Positions 1-8,888 of a stretch of 64,000 nucleotides of DNA are shown here, piece by piece. Each line of letters opens with the position of its first letter. Within the stretch, counting starts at the first letter, position 1. The DNA comes from UMGS1840 sp045661305 (GTDB taxonomy: Bacteria; Bacillota; Clostridia; UMGS1840). Both the position numbers and the translations under genes were made by a program. The notes below the pieces were generated by a model. It was not told the DNA's origin, did no database searches, and was given only the letters and a program-made list of their open reading frames with translations. The stretch lies in the NCBI GenBank assembly GCA_045661305.1, contig JAZRFJ010000001.1, forward strand, positions 3,179-67,178, given 5' to 3'.

Positions 1-2
1 TA

Positions 3-443
3 GTTCCTGACCAGAATGACGAATTTTCCAAAAAGCTTTATGCAACATATTTAAGCTATCTTCCAAAAGACAATTTTTCATATCCGCTTAAAATGAATGT
101 CGATGAGCGTGGCTCATTCACAGAATTTTTAAAAACTGATGAATACGGGCAGGTTTCGGTAAATGTTGCAAAACCAGGTATTGTAAAAGGAAATCACTAT
201 CACAACACAAAAAATGAAAAGTTTCTTGTAGTTTCAGGGAAAGCTGCAATCCGTTTCAGAAAGCCCGATGAGAATGAGGTTATTGAATACTTCGTTTCAG
301 GTGACAAGCTTGAAGTAGTGGATATTCCTACTGGATATACTCATAATATTGAGAATATCGGTGAAAATGATTTAGTCACAATAATGTGGGCAAATGAAAA
401 ATTTGATCCTGAAAATCCCGATACATATTTTCTTAAAGTGTAA
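3..443 (+). CDS. capF: CapF-like bifunctional UDP-sugar reductase/epimerase, C-terminal part
   Basis: The reading frame is open from the first base, so this is the 3' end (about 146 residues) of a larger gene and the internal ATG at 93 is not the start. The visible part is a C-terminal cupin domain with the metal-binding pattern GNHYHNTKNEKF and the family phrases DERGSFTEFLK and IPTGYTHNIENIG. In CapF/WbjC this cupin domain follows an NAD(P)-binding short-chain dehydrogenase domain, here off the window, and the enzyme acts in UDP-N-acetyl-L-fucosamine synthesis. The next gene is the matching C2 epimerase, 27 nt downstream. The family call is well supported; the exact sugar product is inferred. 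Confidence 0.85.
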   Translation, partial: VPDQNDEFSKKLYATYLSYLPKDNFSYPLKMNVDERGSFTEFLKTDEYGQVSVNVAKPGIVKGNHYHNTKNEKFLVVSGKAAIRFRKPDENEVIEYFVSGDKLEVVDIPTGYTHNIENIGENDLVTIMWANEKFDPENPDTYFLKV

Positions 444-470
444 AAGTGCAAAAAAGAAAGGAAGAAAAAA

Positions 471-1607
471 ATGTCAGATAAATTAAAGGTAATGACTATT
501 ATAGGCACAAGACCTGAGATAATAAGACTTAGTGAAGTAATAAAGTGCTGTGATAAGTATTTTAACCATGTTCTTGTTCACACAGGACAAAACTGGGACT
601 ATACTTTAAATCAGGTATTTTTTGATAATTTAAAATTAAGAGAGCCTGATTATTATTTAGACAGCGTAGGAAACCATCTTGGTGAAACAATGGGCAATAT
701 TATTGCAAAATCATATGAAGTTTTGGAAAAAGAAATGCCCGATGCACTTCTTATTTTAGGTGATACAAACTCTGCTTTATGTGCAATAAGTGCAAAAAGA
801 TTAAAAATTCCGATTTTCCATATGGAAGCAGGAAACAGATGTTGGGACTGGAATGTATCTGAAATGATTAACAGAAAAATTGTTGACCATATTTCTGATA
901 TAAATTTACCTTACACCGAACATTCAAGACGTTATTTGCTTAGTGAGGGTATTGACGGAAAAACAATGTTTGTAACGGGTTCTCCTATGAGAGAAGTTAT
1001 AAAGAAGAACATAGACGAAATAAACGCAAGTGACATTCTTAATAAAATGGGACTTGAGCCAAAGAAATATATTCTTGTTTCGGCTCATAGAGAAGAAAAT
1101 ATTGATAATGAAGAACACTTCCTTTCTCTTATGAACGCAATAAATGAAATTGCAGAAAAATACCAGATGCCTGTTATTTATTCAACTCACCCAAGAAGTA
1201 TGAAATTTATTGAAAAAAGAAGCTTCAAATTTCATCCGCTTGTACAAAATCCAAAGCCTTTCGGATTTTTTGACTATAACAAGCTTCAACTTAACAGCTA
1301 TTGCGTATTGTCTGATAGTGGAACACTTTCAGAAGAATCTGCAATGCTAAATTTCCCAGGCGTTCTTATCCGTACTTCAACAGAGCGTCCTGAAGTTTTA
1401 GATAAAGGAACTGTTGTTATCGGCGGTATAAAAGGAAAAGATGTAAAACAGGCTATGGACCTTGCCGTTTCGATGTATGAAAACAATGAAGAAGTTGTTA
1501 TGGCAGAGGATTATAATGATACAAATGTTTCTGTCAAGGTCGTTAAGATTATTCAAAGCTATGCTAAAATAGTAAAATTAACAACATGGAATAAATTTTC
1601 AGAATAA
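471..1607 (+). CDS. capG: UDP-N-acetylglucosamine 2-epimerase family (CapG/WecB-like)
   Basis: 378 residues, the usual length for nonhydrolysing UDP-HexNAc 2-epimerases. Visible motifs are GTRPEIIRLSEV at the N terminus, GDTNSALCA, HMEAGNR, SAHREENIDN and SDSGTLSEESAML, which line the nucleotide-sugar and catalytic pocket. It has a good ribosome binding site (AAGGAAG). Because it directly follows a CapF-like gene, the likely role is the last step to UDP-N-acetyl-L-fucosamine (as CapG/WbjD/FnlC) for capsule or cell-wall glycan. A plain WecB role (UDP-ManNAc) cannot be excluded by sequence reading. It ends the plus-strand operon before a hairpin terminator. Confidence 0.85.
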   Translation: MSDKLKVMTIIGTRPEIIRLSEVIKCCDKYFNHVLVHTGQNWDYTLNQVFFDNLKLREPDYYLDSVGNHLGETMGNIIAKSYEVLEKEMPDALLILGDTNSALCAISAKRLKIPIFHMEAGNRCWDWNVSEMINRKIVDHISDINLPYTEHSRRYLLSEGIDGKTMFVTGSPMREVIKKNIDEINASDILNKMGLEPKKYILVSAHREENIDNEEHFLSLMNAINEIAEKYQMPVIYSTHPRSMKFIEKRSFKFHPLVQNPKPFGFFDYNKLQLNSYCVLSDSGTLSEESAMLNFPGVLIRTSTERPEVLDKGTVVIGGIKGKDVKQAMDLAVSMYENNEEVVMAEDYNDTNVSVKVVKIIQSYAKIVKLTTWNKFSE

Positions 1608-1616
1608 TGAGTACAT

Positions 1617-1655
1617 AAAAAAGAGCTATCTTTTTAAAAGATAGCTCTTTTTGTG
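1617..1655. terminator. Bidirectional hairpin terminator between capG and secF
   Basis: A perfect stem AAAAGAGCTATC / GATAGCTCTTTT with a short loop and flanking A and T runs lies between convergent genes, so it can stop transcription from both sides. Confidence 0.85.
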
Positions 1656-1671
1656 TTTAGCTTTATAAATA

Positions 1672-2565
1672 TTACTTAACTGCTTTTTTATTAGCGCCTT
1701 TCATCATAGCCCATACAGGTGATACGATGAAGATTGATGAGTAAGCACCGCCAAGAAGTCCGATTATAAGAGGAAGTGCAAATTCTCTTATTGAGCTTCC
1801 GCCTAAGATAAAGAGAAGAACAACCATAATAAGTGTTGTGATAGTTGTATTTATTGATCTTCCCAAAGTTCCTGTGATACTCTTATCAACAATTTCAGCC
1901 ATTGTTTCTTTTCTTGCCATTTTTCTGTTTTCTCTTACGCGGTCAAACACAACGATTGTATTGTTGATTGAATAACCCAAAATTGTAAGAATAACAGCAA
2001 TAAATGAAGAATTTACTGAAATTCCGAAAATTGCATATATACTGAGCATAATGAGTACATCGTGGATAAGAGCTATAATAGCACTAACACCTGATAAAAA
2101 CTCAAAACGAACTGAAATGTATATAAGCATAAGTGCGATAGCAATAAAGAGTGCAAGTCCTGCTTCCTGAGCAAGCTGTTTTCCATATGCTGCTGTGAAT
2201 GAAGAAACTGAATAATCATTATAGTTTTCTGCATCAGGAACATATTTTGCCTTTAAAGCATCCAAAACTGCTTCACTCTGTGCTGTTGAAAGAGCCATTG
2301 TTTTAATTGTGAACTCTTCAGGCTTATCTGTTGTAGCCTGTGCTCTTATTGTTCCTGAAATTCCAGGAACTGCTTCTTTTACTATTGAAACAATATCATC
2401 CTGAGAAGCATTTTTATCTGTTGTATTAAACACGATGCTTGTTCCGCCTGCGAAATCAATATCAACATTGAGTCCGCCCTGAATAAAGAAAGAAATAAGT
2501 CCTGCAAGGATTACAACTGCTGATACAGCAATGAAAATCCATCTTTTATTATAAATATTAAGCAT
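1672..2565 (-). CDS. secF: Protein translocase subunit SecF
   Basis: 297 residues with the SecF layout: one N-terminal membrane segment, a periplasmic-side (extracytoplasmic) domain beginning NVDIDFAGGTSI, then five membrane segments with the conserved stretches GYSINNTIVVFDRVREN and GRSINTTITTLIMV. SecF works with SecD as a proton-driven RND-type accessory of the SecYEG channel, helping late steps of protein export. Its start overlaps secD by 8 nt and has a good site (AAGGAGG), which indicates translational coupling. The terminator beyond its end is shared with capG. Confidence 0.97.
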   Translation of the reverse strand: MLNIYNKRWIFIAVSAVVILAGLISFFIQGGLNVDIDFAGGTSIVFNTTDKNASQDDIVSIVKEAVPGISGTIRAQATTDKPEEFTIKTMALSTAQSEAVLDALKAKYVPDAENYNDYSVSSFTAAYGKQLAQEAGLALFIAIALMLIYISVRFEFLSGVSAIIALIHDVLIMLSIYAIFGISVNSSFIAVILTILGYSINNTIVVFDRVRENRKMARKETMAEIVDKSITGTLGRSINTTITTLIMVVLLFILGGSSIREFALPLIIGLLGGAYSSIFIVSPVWAMMKGANKKAVK

Positions 2566-3859
2566 TCTCTTTTCCTCCTTTTAATGATTTTCCGCCATAA
2601 AGAGCTTTGTTTCTAATATTCATATCAACAAGTGCTTTGATAAGAAGCTGTGTGATAACAATAGCTGTGAACATAGAAACTATAATACCTATACCGAGTG
2701 TGATTGCAAAGCCTTTTATAGGACCTGTTCCGATAAAGTAAAGAACAACTGCAACTATAAGAGTTGTAACATTAGAGTCAATGATTGAAGATAATGCTCT
2801 GTTAAAGCCTGCGTCAGTTGCTGCACGCAATGTTTTACCTAACTTAAATTCTTCTTTCATTCTTTCAAATATGATTACATTAGCGTCAACCGCCATACCT
2901 ATTGAAAGAATAACACCTGCAATACCCGGTAAAGAAAGATTTACATGAAGCACTGCGTAGATAAGGAAGCAAAGTGCTGTGTAAAGAACAAGAGCAATTG
3001 CTGACATAAGACCAGGAAGTCTGTAAAGGATTATCATAAATAACATTACAATAATAAGACCTATAAGTCCTGCCTTAAGACCTGCTTCAAGTGCGTTTGC
3101 ACCAAGTGTAGGTCCTGCTGTTCTCTGCTGTGCAACTGAAAGCTTGAACGGTAACTGACCGTCTGAAATCAAAGCTGCAAGCTCATCAGCCTGTTCCTGA
3201 GTAAAATCGCCCTGAATTATAAAGCTTGTAGCATTGATTGCTTCTTTTACCATAGGAGCTGAAATAACTTCTTCATCAAGATGAATTGAAATATACTGAC
3301 CTGAAAGCTTCTGTGTTGCTTCAAAGAACGCCTGCTGAGCCTTTGGTGTAATTTCAATAGCAACAACATACCCCTGTTCGCCTGTTTCTGAGTTGTTGAT
3401 ATATTCTCTTTCTGCTTTCTTAACATCGTCACCTGTCATTATGATTTTACCTTCTTCGCCTTCATTTGCTGCAGGCTCTCTGAATGTAAGCTTAGCAGTC
3501 TGACCGATGCTTTCGATAGCTTCCTGTGTGTCTGTTACAGCAGGAATTTCAACTTCGAGCTGAGTTCCTTTGATTGTAACTGTTCCTTCTGTATAACCTT
3601 TTCTTGATAAACGGCCGTCAAGAATTTTCTTTGCAACTGCCATTTGTGTATCTGTAGGTTCTTTTCCGTCTTCTGTTTTTTCTGCCTGATATACGATAAC
3701 TGATCCGCCTGCTAAGTCGAATCCTTTTCTTATTCCGTGTTCGTCATCAAAAACAGGACCGATTTTCATGCTGCCAACTGTAAGTCCCGAAATTGCAACA
3801 TAACATAAAAGTACAATCACAACGAGAGTGGCAACAATTTTACTAATGCCTTTTGCCAT
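2558..3859 (-). CDS. secD: Protein translocase subunit SecD
   Basis: 433 residues, shorter than enterobacterial SecD (about 615) but normal for clostridia, which have a reduced first extracytoplasmic domain. The N-terminal membrane segment is followed by the D1 signature GFDLAGGSVIVYQ. The C-terminal half has five membrane segments with GIAGVILSIGMAVDANVIIFERMKEE and FNRALSSIIDSNVTTLI. It forms the SecDF complex with the downstream gene. The ATG is preceded by TTAGGAGGT. A sigma-A-type promoter lies about 65 nt upstream. Confidence 0.97.
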   Translation of the reverse strand: MAKGISKIVATLVVIVLLCYVAISGLTVGSMKIGPVFDDEHGIRKGFDLAGGSVIVYQAEKTEDGKEPTDTQMAVAKKILDGRLSRKGYTEGTVTIKGTQLEVEIPAVTDTQEAIESIGQTAKLTFREPAANEGEEGKIIMTGDDVKKAEREYINNSETGEQGYVVAIEITPKAQQAFFEATQKLSGQYISIHLDEEVISAPMVKEAINATSFIIQGDFTQEQADELAALISDGQLPFKLSVAQQRTAGPTLGANALEAGLKAGLIGLIIVMLFMIILYRLPGLMSAIALVLYTALCFLIYAVLHVNLSLPGIAGVILSIGMAVDANVIIFERMKEEFKLGKTLRAATDAGFNRALSSIIDSNVTTLIVAVVLYFIGTGPIKGFAITLGIGIIVSMFTAIVITQLLIKALVDMNIRNKALYGGKSLKGGKENA

Positions 3860-3921
3860 GTTTTTTTACCTCCTAATTTTTTGGTGTAGATTATACACCA
3901 TTATAATTAAACACTTCTATC

Positions 3922-3950
3922 AGTATACTATTTTTTTCAACTTTAGTCAA
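3922..3950 (-). promoter_or_regulatory. Predicted promoter of secDF
   Basis: On the minus strand TTGACT (3945-3950), a 17-nt spacer and TATACT (3922-3927). A small palindrome, GGTGTA-N5-TACACC, lies in the leader at about 3881-3898 and could be an operator, but this is only a sequence observation. Confidence 0.65.
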
Positions 3951-3989
3951 GTGTTTTTAATAAATTTTAACAAATTATACTTTAAATTT

Positions 3990-4337
3990 TTAGCCTGCTG
4001 GCCATGTAAGCTCTCTTCCGCCGATAATATGGAAATGAATATGAAAAACTGTCTGTCCCGCATCTTTATTACAATTTGAAATAACACGGTAACCGTTTTC
4101 GTCTATTCCCTGCTCTTTTGCAATTTTTGGAATAGCTTCATATATTTTTCCTATAACTTTGGAATTTTTTTCATCCACATCATTAAGTGTTGAAATATGC
4201 TCTTTTGGTATAACGAGTATATGTACCGGTGCTGTTGGTGAAATATCCCAAAACGCATAAACATAGTCATCTTCATATACCTTTTTTGAAGGAATTTCGC
4301 CTTTTATTATTTTACAAAATAAACAATCATCCATCAT
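3990..4337 (-). CDS. hinT: HIT-family nucleotide-binding hydrolase (HinT-like)
   Basis: 115 residues. The C-terminal histidine triad HIHFHIIGG, the N-terminal CLFCKIIKGEIPS and the NCNKDAGQTVFH segment mark a HIT protein of the Hint branch, usually purine nucleoside phosphoramidases. Such genes often sit next to alaS in Firmicutes. That fits here, since aminoacyl-adenylates are plausible substrates of Hint enzymes. The gene lies 12 nt after alaS and is probably co-transcribed. Two adjacent ATG codons both fit the GGAGG site, so the true start may be 3 nt further in. Confidence 0.93.
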   Translation of the reverse strand: MMDDCLFCKIIKGEIPSKKVYEDDYVYAFWDISPTAPVHILVIPKEHISTLNDVDEKNSKVIGKIYEAIPKIAKEQGIDENGYRVISNCNKDAGQTVFHIHFHIIGGRELTWPAG

Positions 4338-4349
4338 TCTTCCCTCCGA

Positions 4350-7001
4350 TTATTTATTTATCTGTGCAGAAAGAATATCTTCAGCTTTTATGATAGCTTC
4401 ATCAATTTTGTCCTTATCTTTTCCGCCACCTTGCGCCATATCAGGTTTTCCGCCGCCTTTACCGCCTGTTACAGCAGTAACTTCTCTTATGATATTTCCG
4501 GCATGAGCACCTTTTTCTATAGCCTCTTTTGAAGCACCTGCAACAAATGTTATTTTATCATCCAAAGCTGATGCAATAACAGTTACAACAGCATCATTAA
4601 TATACTTATCTCTTATATTGTCAATCATCATTTTAAGCTCGGAAGCTTCTGAACCATCCATTCTGAATGCAAAAAGCTTTATTCCCGAAACTTCTTTCAT
4701 ATTCTTTTCAATATCGTTTACTGCTCCCTTTGAAAGCTGTTGTTTAAGGCTGTCAATCTCATTTTTCTTTTCTTTAAGCTCATTTACAACCTCTTCAGTC
4801 TTTTTAACAAGGTCGCTTAAATTGTTAATCTTCATCGCTTTTGCAGTTTCAATAAGAATATTTTCTCTTTCTTTCTGATATGAAAGGTAATTTGCACCTG
4901 TAACGGCCTCGATTCTTCTTACACCCGCTGCAACACCGCTTTCAGAAACTATTTTGAATAAACCTACCTGTGAAGTATTTGTAAGATGTGTTCCTCCGCA
5001 AAGCTCTTTTGAGTAATCACCCATCGAAACAACTCTTACTCTTTCTCCATATTTTTCACCAAACAATGCCATAGCACCTGTTTTCTTTGCTTCCTCAATG
5101 CTCATATATTCGCATTTTATATCGTATGCACTTAAAATTGCATCATTTACAAGCTCTTCAACTTTTTCTATTTCATCAGATGTCATAGCTGAAAAATGAG
5201 AAAAGTCAAATCTCAATCTTTCTGAATTTACAAATGAACCTGCCTGATTAACATGGTCACCAAGCACAGTTTTCAATGCTTTTTGGAGAAGATGTGTTGT
5301 TGAGTGGTTTCTTGCTGTTGCAAGCCTTGTTTTTTTGCAAACACTCATTTTAACAGCATCGCCGACTTTTAAAGTTCCCTCTTCTACTTCAGCAGTATGT
5401 CCGATTTTGCCTTGTGAATATTTAACTGTATCTAAAACTACACATTTTGAAGATGATGATGTTATAACACCCTTATCGCCTGCCTGTCCACCGCTTTCTC
5501 CATAGAAAGAGGTTTTATCTGTGATAACAGAAACCTTATCTCCAGCTTTCACCTCTGTAACACTCTTATTATCTTTAAATAATGCTATAACCTTTGCATC
5601 ACATGAAAGCTCATCATAGCCTACGAACTCACAATCATCAAGCTCTTTTAAAAGCTTTGCAATTTCGTTTTCCCATCCTAAAGATGAAGTATCGCCTCTT
5701 GCTTCTCTTGACTGATTTTTCTGTTTTTCCATTTCTTCTCTGTATTTGTCTTCATCAACGCTAAAGCCGTTTTCTTCTGCAATTTCCCTTGTTAAATCAA
5801 GAGGAAATCCATATGTATCATGAAGCTTGAAAGCAACAGAACCGTCAAGAACAGTTTGTCCGCTTTTTTTCATATCAGCTATAATATCATTTAAAATAAC
5901 GATACCTGAATCTATTGTCTTGTAGAACTTTTCTTCCTCTAAGCTGATAATCTTTTTGATATATTCCTGATTTTCAAAGATTTCAGGATATGCGTCTTTG
6001 GACTGTGAAATAACAACATCAGCAAGTCCTGTTAAAAACATATCGTTAATTCCAAGTAATTTTCCATGTCTTGCAGCACGGCGAAGAAGTCTTCTAAGAA
6101 CATAACCTCTTCCCTCGTTTGACGGAATAACACCATCCGAAACGAGGAAAACTGTACTTCTTATATGGTCTGTAACAACACGGATTGAAATATCTGTCTT
6201 ATGGTCTTTTCCATATTCCTTGTTACAAAGCTTACATACGCTGTCAAGGACTTTTCTTACTGTGTCAACTTCAAAAAGCGAATGAACTCCCTGCATAATA
6301 GCAGCAATTCGCTCTAACCCCATACCTGTATCTATATTAGGATTAGCAAGCGGATTATAATTTCCGTCAGCATCTTTGTCAAACTGAGTAAAAACAAGGT
6401 TCCAGAATTCAACATATCTGTCGCAATCACAGCCTACCTTACAATCAGGCTTACCGCAACCGTGTTCTTCTCCTCTGTCAAAATATATTTCAGAACAAGG
6501 ACCGCAAGGACCTGTTCCTATTTCCCAAAAGTTGTCCTCTTTACCAAATCTCACCATTCTATCAGGTGATACACCAACTTTTTTAGTCCAGATGTCATAA
6601 GCCTCGTCATCATCAAGATAAACGCTCACCCAAAGCTTGTCCACAGGAAGCTGCAATCTTTCGGTGATAAATTCCCATGCCCAACCTGTTACTTCATTTT
6701 TAAAATAGTCACCAAACGAAAAGTTGCCGAGCATTTCAAAGAATGTTCCGTGTCTTGCAGTAATACCAACACGCTCAATATCAGGTGTTCTTATACATTT
6801 CTGACATGTTGTTACTCTTTTTCTTGGCGGAGTTTCTTCCCCTGTAAAATATTTTTTGAGTGGTGCCATACCTGCATTTATAAGAAGAAGTGAATTATCG
6901 TTTATCGGAACAAGCGGAAACGATTTCATCTTCAAATGTCCTTTTTCTTCAAAGAAAGATAAAAATTCTTCTCTTATCTCATTTAATCCCATTTTTTTCA
7001 T
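4350..7001 (-). CDS. alaS: Alanyl-tRNA synthetase
   Basis: 883 residues with the full AlaRS layout: the class II catalytic core (motif 2 region RVTTCQKCIRTPDIE), a tRNA recognition domain, the editing domain with metal-binding RNHSTTHLL and CGGTHL, and the C-terminal DHHA1/C-Ala domain with the glycine-rich GGKGGGKPDMAQGG. An upstream in-frame start at 7040 is possible, but the ATG at 7001 has AAAGGAG at proper spacing, so I chose it. A perfect 13-bp inverted repeat lies just upstream. The hinT gene follows. Confidence 0.97.
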   Translation of the reverse strand: MKKMGLNEIREEFLSFFEEKGHLKMKSFPLVPINDNSLLLINAGMAPLKKYFTGEETPPRKRVTTCQKCIRTPDIERVGITARHGTFFEMLGNFSFGDYFKNEVTGWAWEFITERLQLPVDKLWVSVYLDDDEAYDIWTKKVGVSPDRMVRFGKEDNFWEIGTGPCGPCSEIYFDRGEEHGCGKPDCKVGCDCDRYVEFWNLVFTQFDKDADGNYNPLANPNIDTGMGLERIAAIMQGVHSLFEVDTVRKVLDSVCKLCNKEYGKDHKTDISIRVVTDHIRSTVFLVSDGVIPSNEGRGYVLRRLLRRAARHGKLLGINDMFLTGLADVVISQSKDAYPEIFENQEYIKKIISLEEEKFYKTIDSGIVILNDIIADMKKSGQTVLDGSVAFKLHDTYGFPLDLTREIAEENGFSVDEDKYREEMEKQKNQSREARGDTSSLGWENEIAKLLKELDDCEFVGYDELSCDAKVIALFKDNKSVTEVKAGDKVSVITDKTSFYGESGGQAGDKGVITSSSSKCVVLDTVKYSQGKIGHTAEVEEGTLKVGDAVKMSVCKKTRLATARNHSTTHLLQKALKTVLGDHVNQAGSFVNSERLRFDFSHFSAMTSDEIEKVEELVNDAILSAYDIKCEYMSIEEAKKTGAMALFGEKYGERVRVVSMGDYSKELCGGTHLTNTSQVGLFKIVSESGVAAGVRRIEAVTGANYLSYQKERENILIETAKAMKINNLSDLVKKTEEVVNELKEKKNEIDSLKQQLSKGAVNDIEKNMKEVSGIKLFAFRMDGSEASELKMMIDNIRDKYINDAVVTVIASALDDKITFVAGASKEAIEKGAHAGNIIREVTAVTGGKGGGKPDMAQGGGKDKDKIDEAIIKAEDILSAQINK

Positions 7002-7025
7002 TTTATATGTATCTCCTTTTAAAAG

Positions 7026-7057
7026 GTTAATCAATAGCAAAAATGCTATTGATTAAC
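7026..7057 (-). terminator. Perfect 13-bp hairpin between the membrane gene and alaS
   Basis: GTTAATCAATAGC and its exact reverse complement flank a 6-nt loop. The hairpin overlaps the stop codon of the upstream gene and ends about 10 nt before the alaS ribosome binding site. The following bases (CTTTTAAAAGG) are a poor U tract, so it may be a weak terminator, an attenuator of alaS or an mRNA processing signal. Confidence 0.5.
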
Positions 7058-8398
7058 ACCGTATTTCTCTTTTAATTTATCTCTTCGTGTTGAAGAAATG
7101 ATTGCACCGCCTATAACGGCATTCAAAAGCATAATATCAAATATGATATTATAACAGAAAAGTTTTTCAGAAATTCCTGCCTCTCCGCTTATTATAAGAG
7201 GAGCAACAAAAGCATATAAGCTAATCAGTGCAAGTATTATCATATATAAATAGTGTGCTTTTACTTTTTTGTTTCCCTCGCTCTTTATATTAAGTCCGCA
7301 AAATACTATAATACCAAGTGCAACAGCAATAACAAACCACAAACTTGGTTGCATAAATCTTCTTTTTAATGCACTATATAAGGTAAAACCATTTTTAAGC
7401 GTACCATCAGGCTGATTGGCAAGATACCTGGCTCGTATCTCAAAAGCATTTCCCGCAGTAATCTCAAGTTTTTCCTTGAAGAAAGACGGATTTTTAATAT
7501 AATATCCGAGAATATCCGAATAACTATAATCAATATCTATTTTTTCTTCTATTTCAAAATTAGATTTACCGGCATACTTTTCTATTAAAGCAGTATCTTG
7601 AAATGTACTGTCAACACTCATAGGATTATCCTTATATATTCCGTAAAAGGTTGAGTTTACAAGATTATCATATTTTATCTGCTCACTTACACCGCCCCCA
7701 AAAAGTGCAGAAACGGCAGTTATAGAAAGAACACACGCTAATGATACAGATAAGATATACTTTTTATCATTTCTTATAAGAAATGTGGGAATTATAAGTA
7801 AATTAAGAAATATTCCCAAAATAAACCAGCCCTCAGACAATCCGCCTGCAAAAAGACACAACAAGCAATAAATAACACTCATAAAAACAGAGGTTTTTAC
7901 ATAAAACTGCCACAGCAAAATAAATGTCATAATAAGTATTGAGGCAAGAAGTAAGCCTTGGGTTGTAATAGTGTTATAATGAAGCAAATATGCAAAATCA
8001 CCAAACACAAAAATAGTCATAAACTCAAATAAGACTGCGTGCCATTTCTTTTTGAAATTTATTTTGTAAATAATTACGCCAAAAAAGGCAAAAACTGCAA
8101 GGAACAATAAAAAACCCGTTACTCTTATATCAATTACAGGAATAATTTTAGAAAGAGGTCTTAAAATCCAGTTCATCGTGCCGTGATAATAATTTTCATA
8201 AGGAATACTGCTGTAAGTAAAAGGGAGTAATGAAGCTGTATCTCCCGCAGCATAACCGCCCGAAGAATATTCATAAAAATTTCCACCCGCTATTCCTGAG
8301 GGCGGTATAAGATTTGAAAACAAAAATATTACAAAAAGAATTGCAAGGGCAATATTTTTGTGCGTAATATATCTTTTTATATTTTTTGTATTTTCCAT
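7046..8398 (-). CDS. Polytopic membrane protein of unknown function
   Basis: 450 residues with about ten predicted membrane segments: one near residues 15-32, a cluster between about 90 and 235, and three between about 350 and 440. A hydrophilic loop of roughly 110 residues separates the second and third groups. The N-terminal loop is rich in G, Y and S (NFYEYSSGGYAAGD). I do not recognise a catalytic motif. The layout resembles multi-membrane glycan or lipid-linked sugar proteins (for example DUF6056-like), but this is a guess. It sits directly upstream of alaS in the same direction. The ribosome binding site is weak. Confidence 0.7.
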   Translation of the reverse strand: MENTKNIKRYITHKNIALAILFVIFLFSNLIPPSGIAGGNFYEYSSGGYAAGDTASLLPFTYSSIPYENYYHGTMNWILRPLSKIIPVIDIRVTGFLLFLAVFAFFGVIIYKINFKKKWHAVLFEFMTIFVFGDFAYLLHYNTITTQGLLLASILIMTFILLWQFYVKTSVFMSVIYCLLCLFAGGLSEGWFILGIFLNLLIIPTFLIRNDKKYILSVSLACVLSITAVSALFGGGVSEQIKYDNLVNSTFYGIYKDNPMSVDSTFQDTALIEKYAGKSNFEIEEKIDIDYSYSDILGYYIKNPSFFKEKLEITAGNAFEIRARYLANQPDGTLKNGFTLYSALKRRFMQPSLWFVIAVALGIIVFCGLNIKSEGNKKVKAHYLYMIILALISLYAFVAPLIISGEAGISEKLFCYNIIFDIMLLNAVIGGAIISSTRRDKLKEKYGVNQ

Positions 8399-8448
8399 AC
8401 TATCTTTTTTTCTCTTTTCGATATTTTAATTTTAAGCTATTATAAAGC

Positions 8449-8817
8449 TTAGGCTTCTTCTTTTAAATTTTTTCCGCAGCTATTACAGAATTTTGCATCG
8501 CAAGCATTATTACTACCGCAAGAAGGGCAAGAAACAACGCTCTTAATTTCATTAATTCTTGATTTTAAAGACTCTATTTCCTTATATTTAGCATCAACAT
8601 CTTCCATAATAAGCTTTATATCTTCAGAAATTTCAATCCCGTTTTCAAAATCTCTGTAACAAAGAACGCCTGCATTTTTAAACATTTTTTCTATTTTCGC
8701 TTCACATTCATTTATAGAAAGATTGAGCTTTGTAACCTCGTAAATTTCTCCTGATTTTACCTTTGCAAGCTTTGTTGCCTTTGAGGCACTTTCTTTAACT
8801 TTATCAAACCAACTCAT
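8449..8817 (-). CDS. Small coiled-coil protein with C-terminal zinc ribbon
   Basis: 122 residues. The N-terminal part (MSWFDKVKESASKATKLAK) is amphipathic and the middle is a charged helical or coiled-coil stretch. The C terminus carries a four-cysteine zinc ribbon, CPSCGSNN...KFCNSCGK. No enzymatic motif is visible. Similar small zinc-ribbon proteins are common in Clostridia with unknown roles. A good ribosome binding site (AAAGGAG) and its own predicted promoter suggest it begins a transcript that reads on into the membrane-protein gene. Confidence 0.8.
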   Translation of the reverse strand: MSWFDKVKESASKATKLAKVKSGEIYEVTKLNLSINECEAKIEKMFKNAGVLCYRDFENGIEISEDIKLIMEDVDAKYKEIESLKSRINEIKSVVSCPSCGSNNACDAKFCNSCGKNLKEEA

Positions 8818-8849
8818 AAAAAATCTCCTTTATATAGTATTCTTATTTT

Positions 8850-8878
8850 ATTTTAACATATATTTGCCATTTTAGCAA
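8850..8878 (-). promoter_or_regulatory. Predicted promoter of the zinc-ribbon gene
   Basis: Minus strand TTGCTA (8873-8878), a 17-nt spacer and TAAAAT (8850-8855), ending about 33 nt upstream of the start codon. Confidence 0.5.
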
Positions 8879-8888
8879 TAGTTTAGAC

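Noticed and set aside
93..443. Stand-alone cupin protein starting at ATG 93
   Set aside because: The frame is open back to base 3 with CapF-like residues and no ribosome binding site before the ATG, so it is the end of a larger gene.
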